Assembly: GCF_001039355.2 (NCBI RefSeq) | Contig: NW_019773514.1 | Span: 465,068-529,067 of the forward strand | Length of the DNA stretch: 64,000 nt | Reading direction: 5' to 3' | Source: Lingula anatina | Taxonomy: Eukaryota > Brachiopoda > Lingulata > Lingulida > Lingulidae | Shown here: piece by piece, positions 49,962-62,062 of the stretch | Layout of the letters: every line of letters starts with the position of its first letter | Numbering within the stretch: the stretch's first letter is position 1 | Notes under the pieces: generated by a model | Told to the model about the DNA's origin: nothing | Database searches by the model: none | The model's input: only the letters and a program-made list of their open reading frames with translations | Translations under genes and position numbers: made by a program

Positions 49962-52900
49962 ATGGAGAAATTAAAAGTGCTTATTACATCTTTCTTCCTG
50001 GTAATAGTTTTCCTTTGTCATTCAAAAGCTATCAAACAGATGTCAAGAGGAAAATCGACAGCAAATTTGGAAGTGGCAAAAAAAGTAAACCCACCTTTAA
50101 TGAAAGACAAGAGAGGGTATCTTGGAAGAGGATCGAATTCGGAAGCTAAACATGAGGGGACCAAAACAAGAGCAGTGGCCAAAAGACATATCAAACGGCG
50201 CCCTATCCAAAGTTTAGATTTTTCTGATCCCTGGATACCTGGTAGGTTTCAGCGTCATTTATTGGCCGATGGCATGACTGATTTTCCAGATGCCACTACG
50301 AATCAATCCGAAAATAATGAAGTTACACTTGCATCGAGCACAGAAGCTTCCAATGGAGCTAATATGAATCTAGCTGAGATTGCCAAGGTCATCCAAATTC
50401 CAAAACCAAATGTTCAATATTGTCTTGTTGGAAATTTTGTCGCTGAGAGGTTGTTCCAAATACAATGTTCATGTGACAAATACTGCCACATGTTTGATGA
50501 TTGTTGTTGGCTAATGGAGCGGGACTGTGCTTCAAACCACACAGAGCAAACTAATAACCGAAATATTACCCTACCTCAAATGAAATGCCTGAAGGCTCCA
50601 CTGGCACATTCAAAGAACAACCTAGTCTATTTTTGGTTTGTCTCGACATGCCCCAAAAGTTGGCAGGATGAAGGCATTCGAATGAAGTGTGAAAGTAACA
50701 GTCCCGATATGACAGACTTCGCTTTACATTATACCCCTGTGTACGACAAAGTATCTGGACTCTCCTTCAAGAACATATTCTGTACACAATGTCACAGTAT
50801 CTCAGACACTGATCCCTGGAATGCCACCTTTGGCTGCGCGACCCAAAGCCCACTGAAATTCCAAAACATGACATCTGCAGATGAAGCCATTCGGGAGGTT
50901 TTGAAGACCGACTCAGATTGCTTCATCAACTACTTTTCTACAAGAAATTTGGCCATGCGTCTGTGTGCGGCTGACGAAAGTGTAGCAATGCTAGTAAAGT
51001 GCCCGATGGTAAAATACTTTGAATTTATTTATTGGAAAGGTGTCAATACGGGTATACCATATGACGTGCTGGAGAATCTGTGCTTTGAAGGACCAACTAA
51101 TATTGTAAACTTGCAAAGCAGACTCTTTAGGAATTTATTCTGTTTTCTTTGTTGGGATGGTCCTTACTTTTACGGAACATACAGCTGTCAGAATAACAGT
51201 GAGTACAAACATCTATATATTGTTCTTGATGTATTTATCAATTTTTCTATAAGCTTAAGCTTTCTATAGGCTTACCTCTATTTAGCAATCAGTTAACCCT
51301 TAGTGTTCTATTCTTAGGTAACAATAAGAGATTGAACTCCTTTTTTCTTTTTTTTTAAACATGTTCAAATATTCTCGTACGCGCTTTGCTTACTTATATG
51401 TTCTTTTTTATATAATGAAGATAAAATTGTTCTCTCTCTCTCTCTCTCGCACACAAATACACACAAACAAACACACACAGATACACATGCACAAACACAC
51501 ACACACACTCACACACCTTACCTTTTTGCATCTTGTGCTGGAATTGGTTTTAAATGTCAGTTAAATGTTTGGCACATTTCCGATCAAACATTGCCAGGGG
51601 ATCCTGGATACGTGTACAATCCCACGGGATTCTCTTCAACTCTATCTGTTGGCCCAGCATTGGCTAAAGAAAACAATAGATATCATTGCAGAGTTTCACA
51701 ACACCCGCAGTTCAGCTCCAACCCGGTATGTATACTATATAGCAGTCACGAATTTGGCAATGAAATAACCACATACATTTTTTTAAATTTTATTTTATAT
51801 GAAAATAATGCTTTTCATAAAACGGTGATTGTGATTGTGAATAATAAAGACAATGTTACGCATTGCAAACTCTAGTTATAAAAATACTATATATCACCAT
51901 ATATACTCGGTAGGCAATATTTGAATAGAACGTGTGGGGATTTAAAACGCTTAGTGTTTCGTACAACAGTGTGCCTTTAATACACACCAAGAGAAGTCTC
52001 TTTTAGGGGCTTTTTCCCCATGAAGAAACTTCTTTATGCTCTACATAATAACATACTTAACACGATTATATATGACGATTCTTTACCACCAAGATGTCAG
52101 TGAGAATACTGCAGTTGAAAACTCTTATCCAGAGTTCAGAAAATAATACCTTGTTATTCATAATTCTACCAGCAGAGCAGAACTTCATCACTCTGTTTTG
52201 TTGCTTTGACTTCTTTTGCCAAATGACAATGGCCACCAAGATGTCAGTGAGAACAATACTGCAGTCGAAATAAAAAGCCTGCAGTACCTTTATAACTCTT
52301 ATCCAGAGTTCAGAAAACAATACCTTGTTATTCATGATTCTACCTGTAGAGCAGAATTTCATCACTCTGTTGTTTTTATTGCTTTGACTTCTTTTTGCCA
52401 AATGACAATGACTTCCGCTTGTGTTCTTCGGGTATTGTCAGAAGATATAATAAAAAAAGGATCCGTAGAATAGAATCTTCATTTACTCGATAGCAATAAA
52501 GTGACCATCGATCAACCGTGTTTCTCTTTGTTAAAGCCCCATAACATAAAGTAGCACTGGAAATCCGTTATAATATTTGTTTAAAAGGGTTTTTTGCCGT
52601 TGGGCTGGAAATCCGTGATAAAAAGATTTGCCTTGCCTTTAGACCTACTAGTACATATTTGTGCATTTTTAAATCTGTAAAAAAAACCTATGGAATAAAC
52701 ATTCGCTGTTTCATTTATTAATATCCATCATGCAAATCTCGACCCAATTAGCCACCTTTTTCATTCTCTTTTCAGTGTGCCAGTGGTAATGAAGACTGTC
52801 ATTCTCAGTTTAACTACGACGTCATTCACGGAGACTGTAAACCTTTGCTACAGCAATTTTCTGGGGTGCACACGGTCATTGATATTATCTTTACATTCAC

Positions 52901-54332
52901 GGATTATGAGAACATCCCAATCAATGTATACACCAATCACAGATTTATTACTTCTGCAATTAAACACAGTTTCAGTAACTTAGGAATAGCTAATGTAAAC
53001 CACAGGAATGATGTCTGTTGCCAGGCAGCGTTCTCCTCACAACCTTTCTCACAAATAGAAGTGTTAGGAAGTTTCTCAATAAGACTAGGAGGTAAACAGC
53101 CAACATATAAATCTATTCAATTTGCAGAGGGGTCAATACGAGAAAATTTAACCAGCACTTTGCCAAATGTTAACATTTCCCTTGATTTATTTAGTGGAAA
53201 ATACAAAATAGATATGACCATGCGTGTTGCAAATGATAAATCTGTGTTCGAAACTGCGCCTTGGACGAAATTAGGTGAGGCATTCAGACTAGCAAATGGT
53301 GCAGACTCTTCTTTATGCTCTGCTGTTGTTGTTTCAATGGCAGACCTTACAAGCGTTCAATCTGATGTATTTAATTTTTATATTGAATATGCCGCAGAAA
53401 AAGTCACCATAAACCGGAATCAGATTGTTATTTTTGAGAGCAACATATTTATCTGCAGGCAGGGTATTGAAAAGTTCCTAGAATCTATATCCCAAACAAG
53501 AAATAAAAACATAATTAAATCAAGGACTGGAAATATAATTTCCGTGACTATTTTTGAAATTTGGGCTTTACCTTCCATTTCACTGGCTATATTTCTGGTC
53601 CACCTTATCTTATGTGTTATTCAGTCTGGTTGTAAGAATATTGCAGATGGAATGATCATACACCTCACAGTCATATTTCTCTTGGTTCAGTTATTCTCCT
53701 CCCTTCCAGCAATGATCTCCGTGAAAACTGATGGCACTGTGTGCATGGCTTTGATAGCTACTGCCCATTTCTTTTGGCTGGTAAGTTTTCTTTGGCTAGC
53801 TAGTATGTCCTTAACGGCATTACACGGCGTCACAGGCAGTCTGTCTTGGAGCAAAAGCCCAAAGAGACATCTATTGACATGTTTTGGAACTACATATATA
53901 GTTTCATTGTTGATGATGTCGGCTGGGATTGTGTCAGACATGTGGGATGTTGTCCCGGTGAAAATGCTCTACTGCCAAGGAAAATGTTTCTTTGGTAATA
54001 TCCAATCCTACCTTCTTCTCGTAGTGACACCTGCCTCACTGGCTGCATTATTCAATGCGGTGATTTGCATTGTTCTGGTTGTATATAAAATATCCGGAAA
54101 GTTAACTGCATATGCTGTTTATCCAAATTTACTGAGCATAAATTCCTGCTATAAGATGGTGTTCTTGAGCTTTGGTGTAACCTTGACTGGTTGTGTGGGC
54201 TTAATCTTTGTAAGCCTGTCCGTAGCATCAGTTGGAGACTTTTGCTACTTGGACTCTGTATCTAGGTGTCTCCAAGGCATTATCATGCTGGCAGTTACTC
54301 TGGCCTTAAGAAACAACACTGTTCTCCCATAA
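49962..54332 (+). CDS. SMB-like, class-B-type seven-helix receptor, copy 2
   Basis: Coding exons 49962-51198, 51598-51725 and 52776-54332 give 973 aa with the same phases as copy 1. It has the signal peptide MEKLKVLITSFFLVIVFLCH, the same SMB-like Cys cluster (CSCDKYC, FDDCC, ERDC) and a seven-helix region with about 11 substitutions relative to copy 1. The ectodomain is clearly more diverged. All splice sites and the reading frame are intact, so both copies look functional. Its second intron is about 600 bp longer because of an insertion at 51930-52554. Confidence 0.88.
51930..52554. mobile_element. Insertion in GPCR copy 2 intron 2 with short inverted termini
   Basis: This sequence is absent from the aligned intron of copy 1 (42752-43198). 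TGGGGATTTAA at 51935 and TTAAAGCCCCA ending at 52541 form imperfect inverted termini. Inside are a 16 bp imperfect hairpin near 51990-52032 and two direct units, 52086-52232 and 52233-52412, sharing CCACCAAGATGTCAGTGAGAA. Its family is unknown; it inserted after the duplication or was lost from copy 1. Confidence 0.65.
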
Positions 54333-55010
54333 TAGATAAATGTATCTGAATTGGAAAGTTTCAACGTAGCGCTAACTGAAAAATAGCTACGTATAGCTAA
54401 ACTAGAGTATCAATACTAACATGGCACAACCAAAGACGCACTCAAAGAGCATAAACAAACGAATTTTTTGGTCCCATATGTCTGTGCTCTATGAATGTTT
54501 TATTTATTTATTTATTTAATTATTTATTTATTTAATTTTACGTCGTGAAAGAATTGATATTTTAGTATAAAAATTGTTAGTTGAAACATTAGGCTCGTGG
54601 AGGCGCTCTGTGGTTGCGGCGTTTAATAATGGGAATTAAAAAAAAAAAAACGATAAACCAAAAGGAAAAAGGAATAGATACAGTTGATACAATTTTGGGT
54701 CACTCTCGTAATGGAGACTTGTGACAATAAAATTTTGAAATTAAGAACTTGGAAACAGATTTACACATCGTGTTTTTGTGAAATGTTTTGGATAAGATAT
54801 TGGAAAAAGGGAATATTATTGAAATGCCCGGGAGAATTCACTATATTGCTATATGAATTCACAACGCACATGGCATGCGTTTTTTATGTTACATAACAGT
54901 GAATGTGTAAGTTATATTCCTATTTGTGATTATTTGAGTGCTAGCTGTTAGGTACATTTAACATATTATAGTCAGATATTCACTTTTGTCGCACCGTGTT
55001 GCACCGTGAC

Positions 55011-55091
<81 letters not shown>

Positions 55092-57985
55092 AAATTATCA
55101 AGGTAAACAAAAGACCTATAGTTTATATGAACAATGTCTTTATACCTGTATATTCAAATTCAATTACTACCTAGATGATCAGTAAACTTAGCCCGATAAT
55201 CACAACTTGCTTTATGTTCTTGTCAAGTTTATACAAAATTCAACTTACTGTTACTTAATTGGAGATGTGATCCCTGATAAGTGTGCAAACGCCCAAGAAT
55301 AGTGTTACAAACGTAACTGATGTGTCACTTTTTATTTTAAATTCATGATATCTACAGGTAGCGGTATATGTTAATTCAATATCTTGAAAGCAATTGTAAA
55401 CAGGCCATGTGAACACCTTTTGTACGTTAAAAGATTTAGAGGCAGATTTTTCCTCCCAATTGTAATGGTAATATGTTCGAGTACAGTGTTTCATAATTTA
55501 ATGTTAAGAAACAGATTATTGTCAGTCTTATATATATGCTGTATTACTATGATATATTTCTTGTTCAATTTCTTTATTTATCTTTATTTATATTTACCTT
55601 TATTTATTGCTTTTGTTATCAGCGGTGTTGTTATTAAAGTGAATCTGGTATTTCGCCTTATGACAAAATAATGAAACTTAATTTCAACAAAGTCTTGGCT
55701 TACAACTTCAGCTGACGGTGCCATAATCGAGAATGGTTAGGCCAGATAAAAATGCTCTGATACAAATAAGACTATAATTGTGCACAATGGTAGACTAGAA
55801 AAAGGAAAATAACTGAAGTTATTCTGATCGGTTTTATCGCCTTGGTCTTAAAAGAATTTATCTTTTGTCAAACGTAAATGAATGAATGCATGTAAACTGC
55901 ATGCATAATCCAAGAACATATGTATTTTTATTCCCACCTTCGTGACTCGCCTCTGTCATTTTTGTTTGTCAGCAAGATGGTGTCAAAACCCTGATGAACC
56001 TTATCACGGATCATCACCAGATCAATTCTAGAATACCCCACTTCTGAATCCGGTACATTTAAACTGATTTTGGTCCTCTCTGCATGTAGATATAGCTCGC
56101 TTTCTTCAACAACATAAACAAAATAAAGAAGATCCAAAAATAAGGGGGTGCACTCCAAAACCGTACATCAATTAGAGAAGGTAAAAATGCGTTCTTTTTT
56201 CAAATAACTCAAATCTCATATAAGAAATGATATTGAAGGGACCGATACAGTGCTGTACATGTAGTGGTTGCCTTTCTTCACTAATAGTGTGTTAGTGTGG
56301 CGTCATTAGTAACGCTCTCATAATTCACTATGTTCCGTCTGGGTGTTCTCAACGTGAAAATGCCAAGCAGTAGATATGAAAACAAGGCCGTTTCCCACGT
56401 AAACCTCTGTCCAGGAATATCTTTCATTGTCGTTTAATTGGCTGTATTATTTTCCGTGTGTGTGTGCGCGCGCGTGCGTGTGTGTCATGTGATTAGAGGA
56501 AACGTGACTCATCATGATACGGAAGTGTAGCAAATGAGAAACATCAACCTAATAATGGCAATTTCCTCCAATCCTGATTACATATGAACACGTATTCTAT
56601 CTCCTATTTGTGTGGCGTAAAATTGTGCTTATTAAAGCCTATGCTTTGGTTCCCCGTATATGATAAACGCAATATGGATGCATCCGGCTTAAAATGAAGG
56701 GCCGTTTGAAGTTATTTTATGTGAGTTGAAACGGGTATCTACATTTTGCTACCTTGATATTGATTGCGCATTTGAATTTCGTAAACAAAATCACCAAACC
56801 TAAGACTGTTATTGAAATAAAGACAAGTACAAGACGAATATCTACAATTTTTCAAACACATGACAGCTAGTGCTATCCATGATGTTCCCTTGTTTGAATC
56901 ATAACTTCTCAATCCCAACAATCCTATTTTATTCAGCGCCAACCCATGGGGCCAAAACAAACAAAGATATACCAGGTAGAGCTTTAAAAATAGTACGGGG
57001 GTCTCAAAAAGAAGCAGGTTACAATGTACCAGTAGCACTTTTACTCTTGTCAATAATTTTGTGTTTCTATACAAATAAAAAAACACTCTTGGGCCCAAAG
57101 GATTTTTCTGAACCAAGAATGAAGATTCACTAATCGCCACCTTGAATTAACGGTCATTCTTGACTGTATTGCATATAGTTACCAACTTAATCTTCGTGTA
57201 TCTTAAGGTACAAACAGCGTATTTTCAGAGCATTACATTGTACGCCATGATCACGTGGAGTCCTTAAATCACATTATACATTTCATATACATGTGTGGCT
57301 TGATGTAGCTGCTGTTTAAGAACAAAAAGGTCACCGTGGGCCAATTTGCATTACCGTAATAATTAATTATCTGAAAATGCTGGTATATCGACATTTAAGC
57401 AATCTGACAAAGTTCCATACTTAATCAATAAATGGACTATTATACTCTTACATTGCAGCTGGACTTGTAAGTTTATTGACCCACATAAACTCGCTTCAGC
57501 ATTCAACTAGCAAATATAAATTAAAGCACCAAGCCCAAACCACCACACAGCACACTACTGCGAAGTGAACAAGACGATTGAGAGACGTGCTCAGCATTCA
57601 ACTGGTTGTGTATGTTAAAAATGGTGTAAGTATTAGTTGTCCCGAAGTAAAAAAACAGATTGGCATTAATGTAGATGGTATATCTAGAGCAGTACAAAAG
57701 GAAAATATGGTTGGTGTCATTTCAAAAACTGGTAAAAATGAGTTGGCCTGAAAATGGCGCATACTGAAGTGTTGAGAAATAAAAGGACAACTGCAAGTTA
57801 GTTTCAGGGCTGTCGAAGCTTATGGATGCTCTCTTTCAGATAAAAAAAAGCAAGTATCATATACACGGCAGCTATTTGTCGAGAAAGAGATACATTTTTG
57901 GAATTTGTTCCGTAATCGAGTTGATATATCAGCATGGCATTCTTTTACTGTCCGATGTTAACAATATGTCTGTTTGCTCTGCAGG
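54333..57985. other. 3' flank of GPCR copy 2 and spacer before family member 4
   Basis: Up to about 55530, and again from about 56400 to 56968, it aligns to the 3' flank of copy 1. It contains TTTA repeats near 54497-54535. From 56970 to the acceptor at 57984 the sequence is unique and without recognised exons; it must contain the promoter of family member 4. Confidence 0.45.
55014..55087. repeat. (GT)n(AT)n microsatellite
   Basis: A compound GT then AT repeat. Copy 1 at about 45437-45460 has only a short CTCTGTGTAGCTATATATG at the same place, so the array grew in copy 2. Confidence 0.95.
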
Positions 57986-58980
57986 ATGCTTCTATCCCAA
58001 GTTACTTTTGTTATCATGGTGTCTCTCGTTCTCTGGTCTGGTGGCAGGGCCCGTCGTGGTGGTAGACGGGGTCACCATTATTCGAGTAGAAGCAGATATA
58101 GACCTGGATCCTTCGGTGTCTGGCACCCTTCGGGACAATGTGATGTCTCACAGCAGAGTTACGAGGTGTACGATCACACATTCGTGTTTATTATGGACGG
58201 AAAACATACAGGAGAAGAATTGGACCCTGTCAGATTCCTGAACCACCACCGTTGCGCTGGGAGACTCACGTAAATTTTTAACTATTTGTTAATTTCAGTT
58301 TTTCGGTCACTGTAAAATGCCATCATATAGCTGTTTGGAGACAGAGCATACATCTACAAGTAACAACGTTACATTAAAGGACTTAAAGATAGGTAAAATG
58401 TTAAACTAATGACTTGTAACCTGAGTTTTAGAGCGTGCTAGAAACTTACCGCTGTTAGTAGCACATCTGTACCATATCCAAAGTACTGAACGGTAATAGT
58501 TGGCGTGTAGTGGCTAAGAGGAATCAAAAGGTGATATTTGGTATTCACTTGTCTCTGTAATACATTTTACCCATACTTGTTACCTAAACATAAATACATG
58601 AGCTTCATAAATCGATAGCATATTTTCGAACCAAATTTTGGTCACTGAACGCAAAAATAAATTAACACACCTGGAGTACTGCTGGCGTTTTTGTTTCCAG
58701 ATTTAATGGAAATAAATCGAAACAATATTGAACATATTCTTAATGTTGAATGGTTGAATGTAACACCTTAAAATCCTGAGGTTGATAAATTATTTGCAGC
58801 AACGAAAGCATTATAGAAGAAGGGAAAAAAGCTGTCCAGTTCTTTGAAGAAGGGTACGGCCTCGATCTGTCTAACGTCACGGATTCGGATTTTATTAATG
58901 GACAAGTCCCAGTTGAGGGTGGAAGACTGATCTTTAAACCGTTCATCGTTGACCTTAGTGACAATTACAGGCTAATCTCA

Positions 58981-59019
<39 letters not shown>

Positions 59020-60631
59020 GTGAGTGAGTGAGAGAAAACGTCCCTTTTTTGGAAGCAAAGGTGAAACAACTGTGTATGGTGCCTGATTTTTTACTTAGCC
59101 CATCATGCCCATTTTCTAATATTTATGCTTTGTATAGTTTAATTTGTATATTATTATTAAATTTCATCAGAAACGGACCGTTATTCCGGCAAATTGCACA
59201 AAGATGTCCCAGTGTCTGATGCAGGGTGGATGCTGTCGGTGGAAGAACCTTTGGATGTGAACGGAACTCTGTTTACCGGACGCCTGGGATTGCCAGATAC
59301 GTTTATTTTTTATGCTGACTATATCTTTCAGGTAGTGGTTGTGAAATTCATGTTTTGCGTAATTATGGTAATCTTAGAGGATAAGAGTATTACCCCATTA
59401 CTTTAAGCTTTTTAGCTAGGAGATAGGCCCTAAACTGATCGAGAAAAATAACCTAAGGTAAAAGTGACTTTGAGTGTTTGAAAAACATCTGGCAGAGCAC
59501 GAGATGTACTGGTTCCACTAAAAGAATTAAAGAAATACAAAGCTTTGATCTGTGTTTGATCACGCTTGTTTATACACTTCAAAGTGGCCCACACCTACCG
59601 AAGCCTGGGTTACATTTGCCTGAATTTGGCCAGCTGGGTCAGAGGAGGACTAGACATATTATCACCGCCTGTTGGCATAATTGTAACCCGGTGTAAAGAA
59701 ACTGAAGGTCCGTGTATCAGAAAGCCCGTCCTCCATTCAGTTATTATGGTTAGGGTTAGCCTGGCCTAAGAAATCTAGGGCGAGGCTTCCCTGTACAAAT
59801 GAATGAGAAGCTTAGTCTCCATTATGGGGGACTCTCTGTCACGTTACACAGGTTTTCTTACACCCTGAACCTCGAACATGTTGTCATGGGATACGGAATT
59901 GTGACCGATTGAGTATTTACTCAGTCTTATGAAAAAATATTTGAATATTAAAATACTAGTAAAAAAATAGAGCGGCCACTGACGATTGCTCTGACAATTC
60001 TGTTGGATGATTGTTCCATAAATCCATTCGCTATTTCTACGCTGCTTATTCGTTTTGCTGATGCGCTGGAAAGAGTGATTTCACACGCTGATAGTCGATT
60101 TCACATAAGATACTCAAGCGTTTGTCTTTTGCGCTAAGTGTGACAGCGTCTTAACCTAGTCTTCAGACATAGGGTTGAAGCTTAAATGTACAGTATAAGG
60201 TTCGTCACAGTGCTAGTATACGGTTACATTATGCATCCAGGTTTAGGTTTTCTTTCGATCATTTTGAGAATTTGAGCAATGTATGAGAATTTGATAGATA
60301 GATAAATATACAGATGGATGGATGGATTGGCAGACAGATTGCGTTATTTACGTTTTATTGCTTCATATTTTAATATATTAAAATATACGACATCAAAACA
60401 GTGGTAATCTAGCCCTTTTCATTTCAGGCCCATTTTAGAAAAACCATTATTCACTACGAGTCTCGGTACCCTAGTGTGGACATAGGGGGGCGGTTCCAGT
60501 TCTTCGAGGCAGCCCTGTTCAGTGACGAGTACGGGGAAGGGTACACCACTAGCATCTTTGAAGTAGAGCCCGTTACACGTAACAAGCAAGGAAGAGAAGT
60601 GCTGACGTTTCCTAAACGGAAAACAAACTAG
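57986..60631 (+). CDS. Four-exon secreted family member 4 (diverged)
   Basis: Coding exons 57986-58269, 58800-58981, 59171-59331 and 60428-60631 give 276 aa with the same phases (2, 1, 0) as members 1-3. ATG 57986 follows a good acceptor (TTTGCTCTGCAG). A signal peptide (MLLSQVTFVIMVSLVLWSGG) is followed by an Arg/Gly/Tyr-rich segment (RARRGGRRGHHYSSRSRYRP) not seen in the others. Conserved landmarks are HHRCAGR, NESI.E.GKK, NGQVP.EGG.L, KDVPVSDAGW, SRYPSVDIGGRF and EYGEG, ending FPKRKTN. Exon 3 lacks the GPG.SG motif and exon 4 lacks RENP.GG. It lies beyond the GPCR pair, outside the duplicated unit, so it is an older paralogue. Secretion is likely; function is unknown. Confidence 0.85.
58984..59032. 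repeat. (GA)n / (GAGT)n microsatellite
   Basis: Starts two bases into the intron, directly at the exon 2 donor of family member 4, so the GTGAGAGAG donor is itself the first repeat unit. Confidence 0.95.
59690..59850. mobile_element. MITE copy A in intron 3 of family member 4
   Basis: Matches 61257-61398 in the same direction, sharing TGGTTAGGGTTAGCCTG and CTAGGGCGAGGCTT-like segments and the ATGGGGGACTCT end. It terminates ACGTTACAC on the right and GTGTAA on the left, giving short inverted ends. Confidence 0.65.
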
Positions 60632-60853
60632 CCGTCTTGAGTCAGTCTCCGAGTATGACAGATGATAGATATGAATTGAACTGAATTTCGGATTCACCTC
60701 TCGTTTGCAGTTTTTGAACTGTCAAAAAGTTAGTACTTTAAGTAATTTTGTCTAATGAAAATTCTAAATGTCACATGAAGTCATTTAAAGTGATAGCGAA
60801 TAACCGACAGACAGAAGCTTGGGCCCTTTTCTGGCCAAGAATTGATATAAAAG

Positions 60854-60926
60854 TGGTTCCGCCCGGGATCGAACCGGGGACCTTCTGCGTGTTAGGCAGA
60901 TGTGATAACCGCTACACCACGGAACC
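60854..60926 (-). tRNA. tRNA-Val(AAC)
   Basis: A 73 nt cloverleaf without intron. The acceptor GGTTCCG/CGGAACC pairs fully, the D arm is GTGT...TCAC, and the anticodon stem TCTGC/GCAGA encloses CTAACAC with anticodon AAC at 60893-60891. The T arm is CCCGG/CCGGG around TTCGATC. A and B boxes are intact. A TTTT run just downstream on the minus strand is a Pol III terminator, which supports an active gene. Confidence 0.96.
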
Positions 60927-61256
60927 GCCATACTTTCCTAACAGAAACTCATTTTCCCTCTATAATAAAATGGGCTCATTATGTGCCTGACCAAAACAAT
61001 CTGGTTTGCATTTACATATCTCAATAATACAATGCAGATTAGACATAAATGAAAGATGCATATTAAGCGATTACTTGAGTCAAATTATCGCAGCTGGCCA
61101 AATGCCGCTGAGGTGTTTCAATTAGTATGGCTTAAAGAAACAGCACAGAGTTCCATTATATTATTTCTCGAAAAGAACCGCCTGCACTCAGCACGACACC
61201 GACAAGAGCAGCTTTGCCGAAACAGGTGCCCTTGAACAATGATTTCGGTGTAACGT

Positions 61257-61398
61257 AATTGAAGGTCCGCCCTCCATTTAGTTATAATGGTTAGGGTTAG
61301 CCTGACCTAAGTGGCTCAAAATATAGGGCGAGGCTTACCTGTGCAAATGAATAGGAAGCGGACTCCCTATCATGGGGGACTCTTTGTCACGTTACACC
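61257..61398. mobile_element. MITE copy B
   Basis: A 142 bp element starting GGTGTAACGT and ending ACGTTACACC, which are perfect 10 bp inverted ends. Related to 59690-59850. Confidence 0.7.
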
Positions 61399-61716
61399 GA
61401 CTAAAGCCAAAATTGTCCTCATGTTCACTTTGCGAAAAATATTCTCTTCGATAAAGCCTGATCACCACGAGTTTCAGAGCATTGGCGGACTCTTGTCTTG
61501 TTTGAGCTTTTTTTTTTTTCAAATGTGTTGCGTATGCTTGTTAAATATAAACCAGTTTCTGACTGGCTGAAACGTAGGTCAAGGTGGGAGTAGAGCAAAC
61601 ACGTACATCCTATATAACAACCTACGAGTAATTTTGAAGCCCAGGGCAATATTCAATATATTTATACATGTAGAGTGCAAGAGACCAAATTATGTATTCA
61701 GGTAATTTTTTCTTCC

Positions 61717-62062
61717 TTAAAGGGATAATAACTGTTCGTTTTGGCCAAAAAATGAATTTTCCTAGAGTAAACAACAATTTTCCCATACTTACCAATGGTA
61801 AATGAATCCATTTCTACATTCAAAGTTAGTCTCTGTTTTTTTTTTTTCTAAAAAGTTTTTTTTGTTATAATCTCTTAAGAGATTTTAACAGAGTATAGCC
61901 ACCAATGGAGGTCACGTGCTCTAAAGACAAGCTCAGATATCAGAATAATAGCTATAACTGCCGTTTTTGTGGTAAAACAGAATATATTATATTTCCATGA
62001 GTTATTCACAATGTTTTTATTGTGAAATATAGATCTCATACGAAGAGTTATTATCCCTTTAA
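61717..62062. mobile_element. TTAA-bounded MITE, 346 bp
   Basis: TTAAAGGGATAATAACT at the left is perfectly inverted as AGTTATTATCCCTTTAA at the right (17 bp). If TTAA is read as the target duplication, the inner termini are AGGGATAATAACT, which would fit a piggyBac-type non-autonomous element. No coding content. Confidence 0.75.

Larger units (their letters stand above)
47979..56968. repeat. Tandem duplication unit, copy 2
   Basis: Second copy of the unit at 38424-47500. It starts with the intron segment of family member 3, jumps by deletion to the end of its exon 4, and continues through GPCR copy 2 and its 3' flank. It differs by insertions at about 48400-48840 and 51930-52554 and by a microsatellite at 55014-55087. 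Confidence 0.85.

Noticed and set aside
52066-52401. Minus-strand 111-codon frame with an internal repeat
   Set aside because: It lies wholly in the intron insertion and its repetition is the DNA tandem unit; there is no start context and no known domain.
56739-57140. Minus-strand 133-codon open frame
   Set aside because: The matching region of duplication copy 1 does not keep this frame, so it is probably chance.
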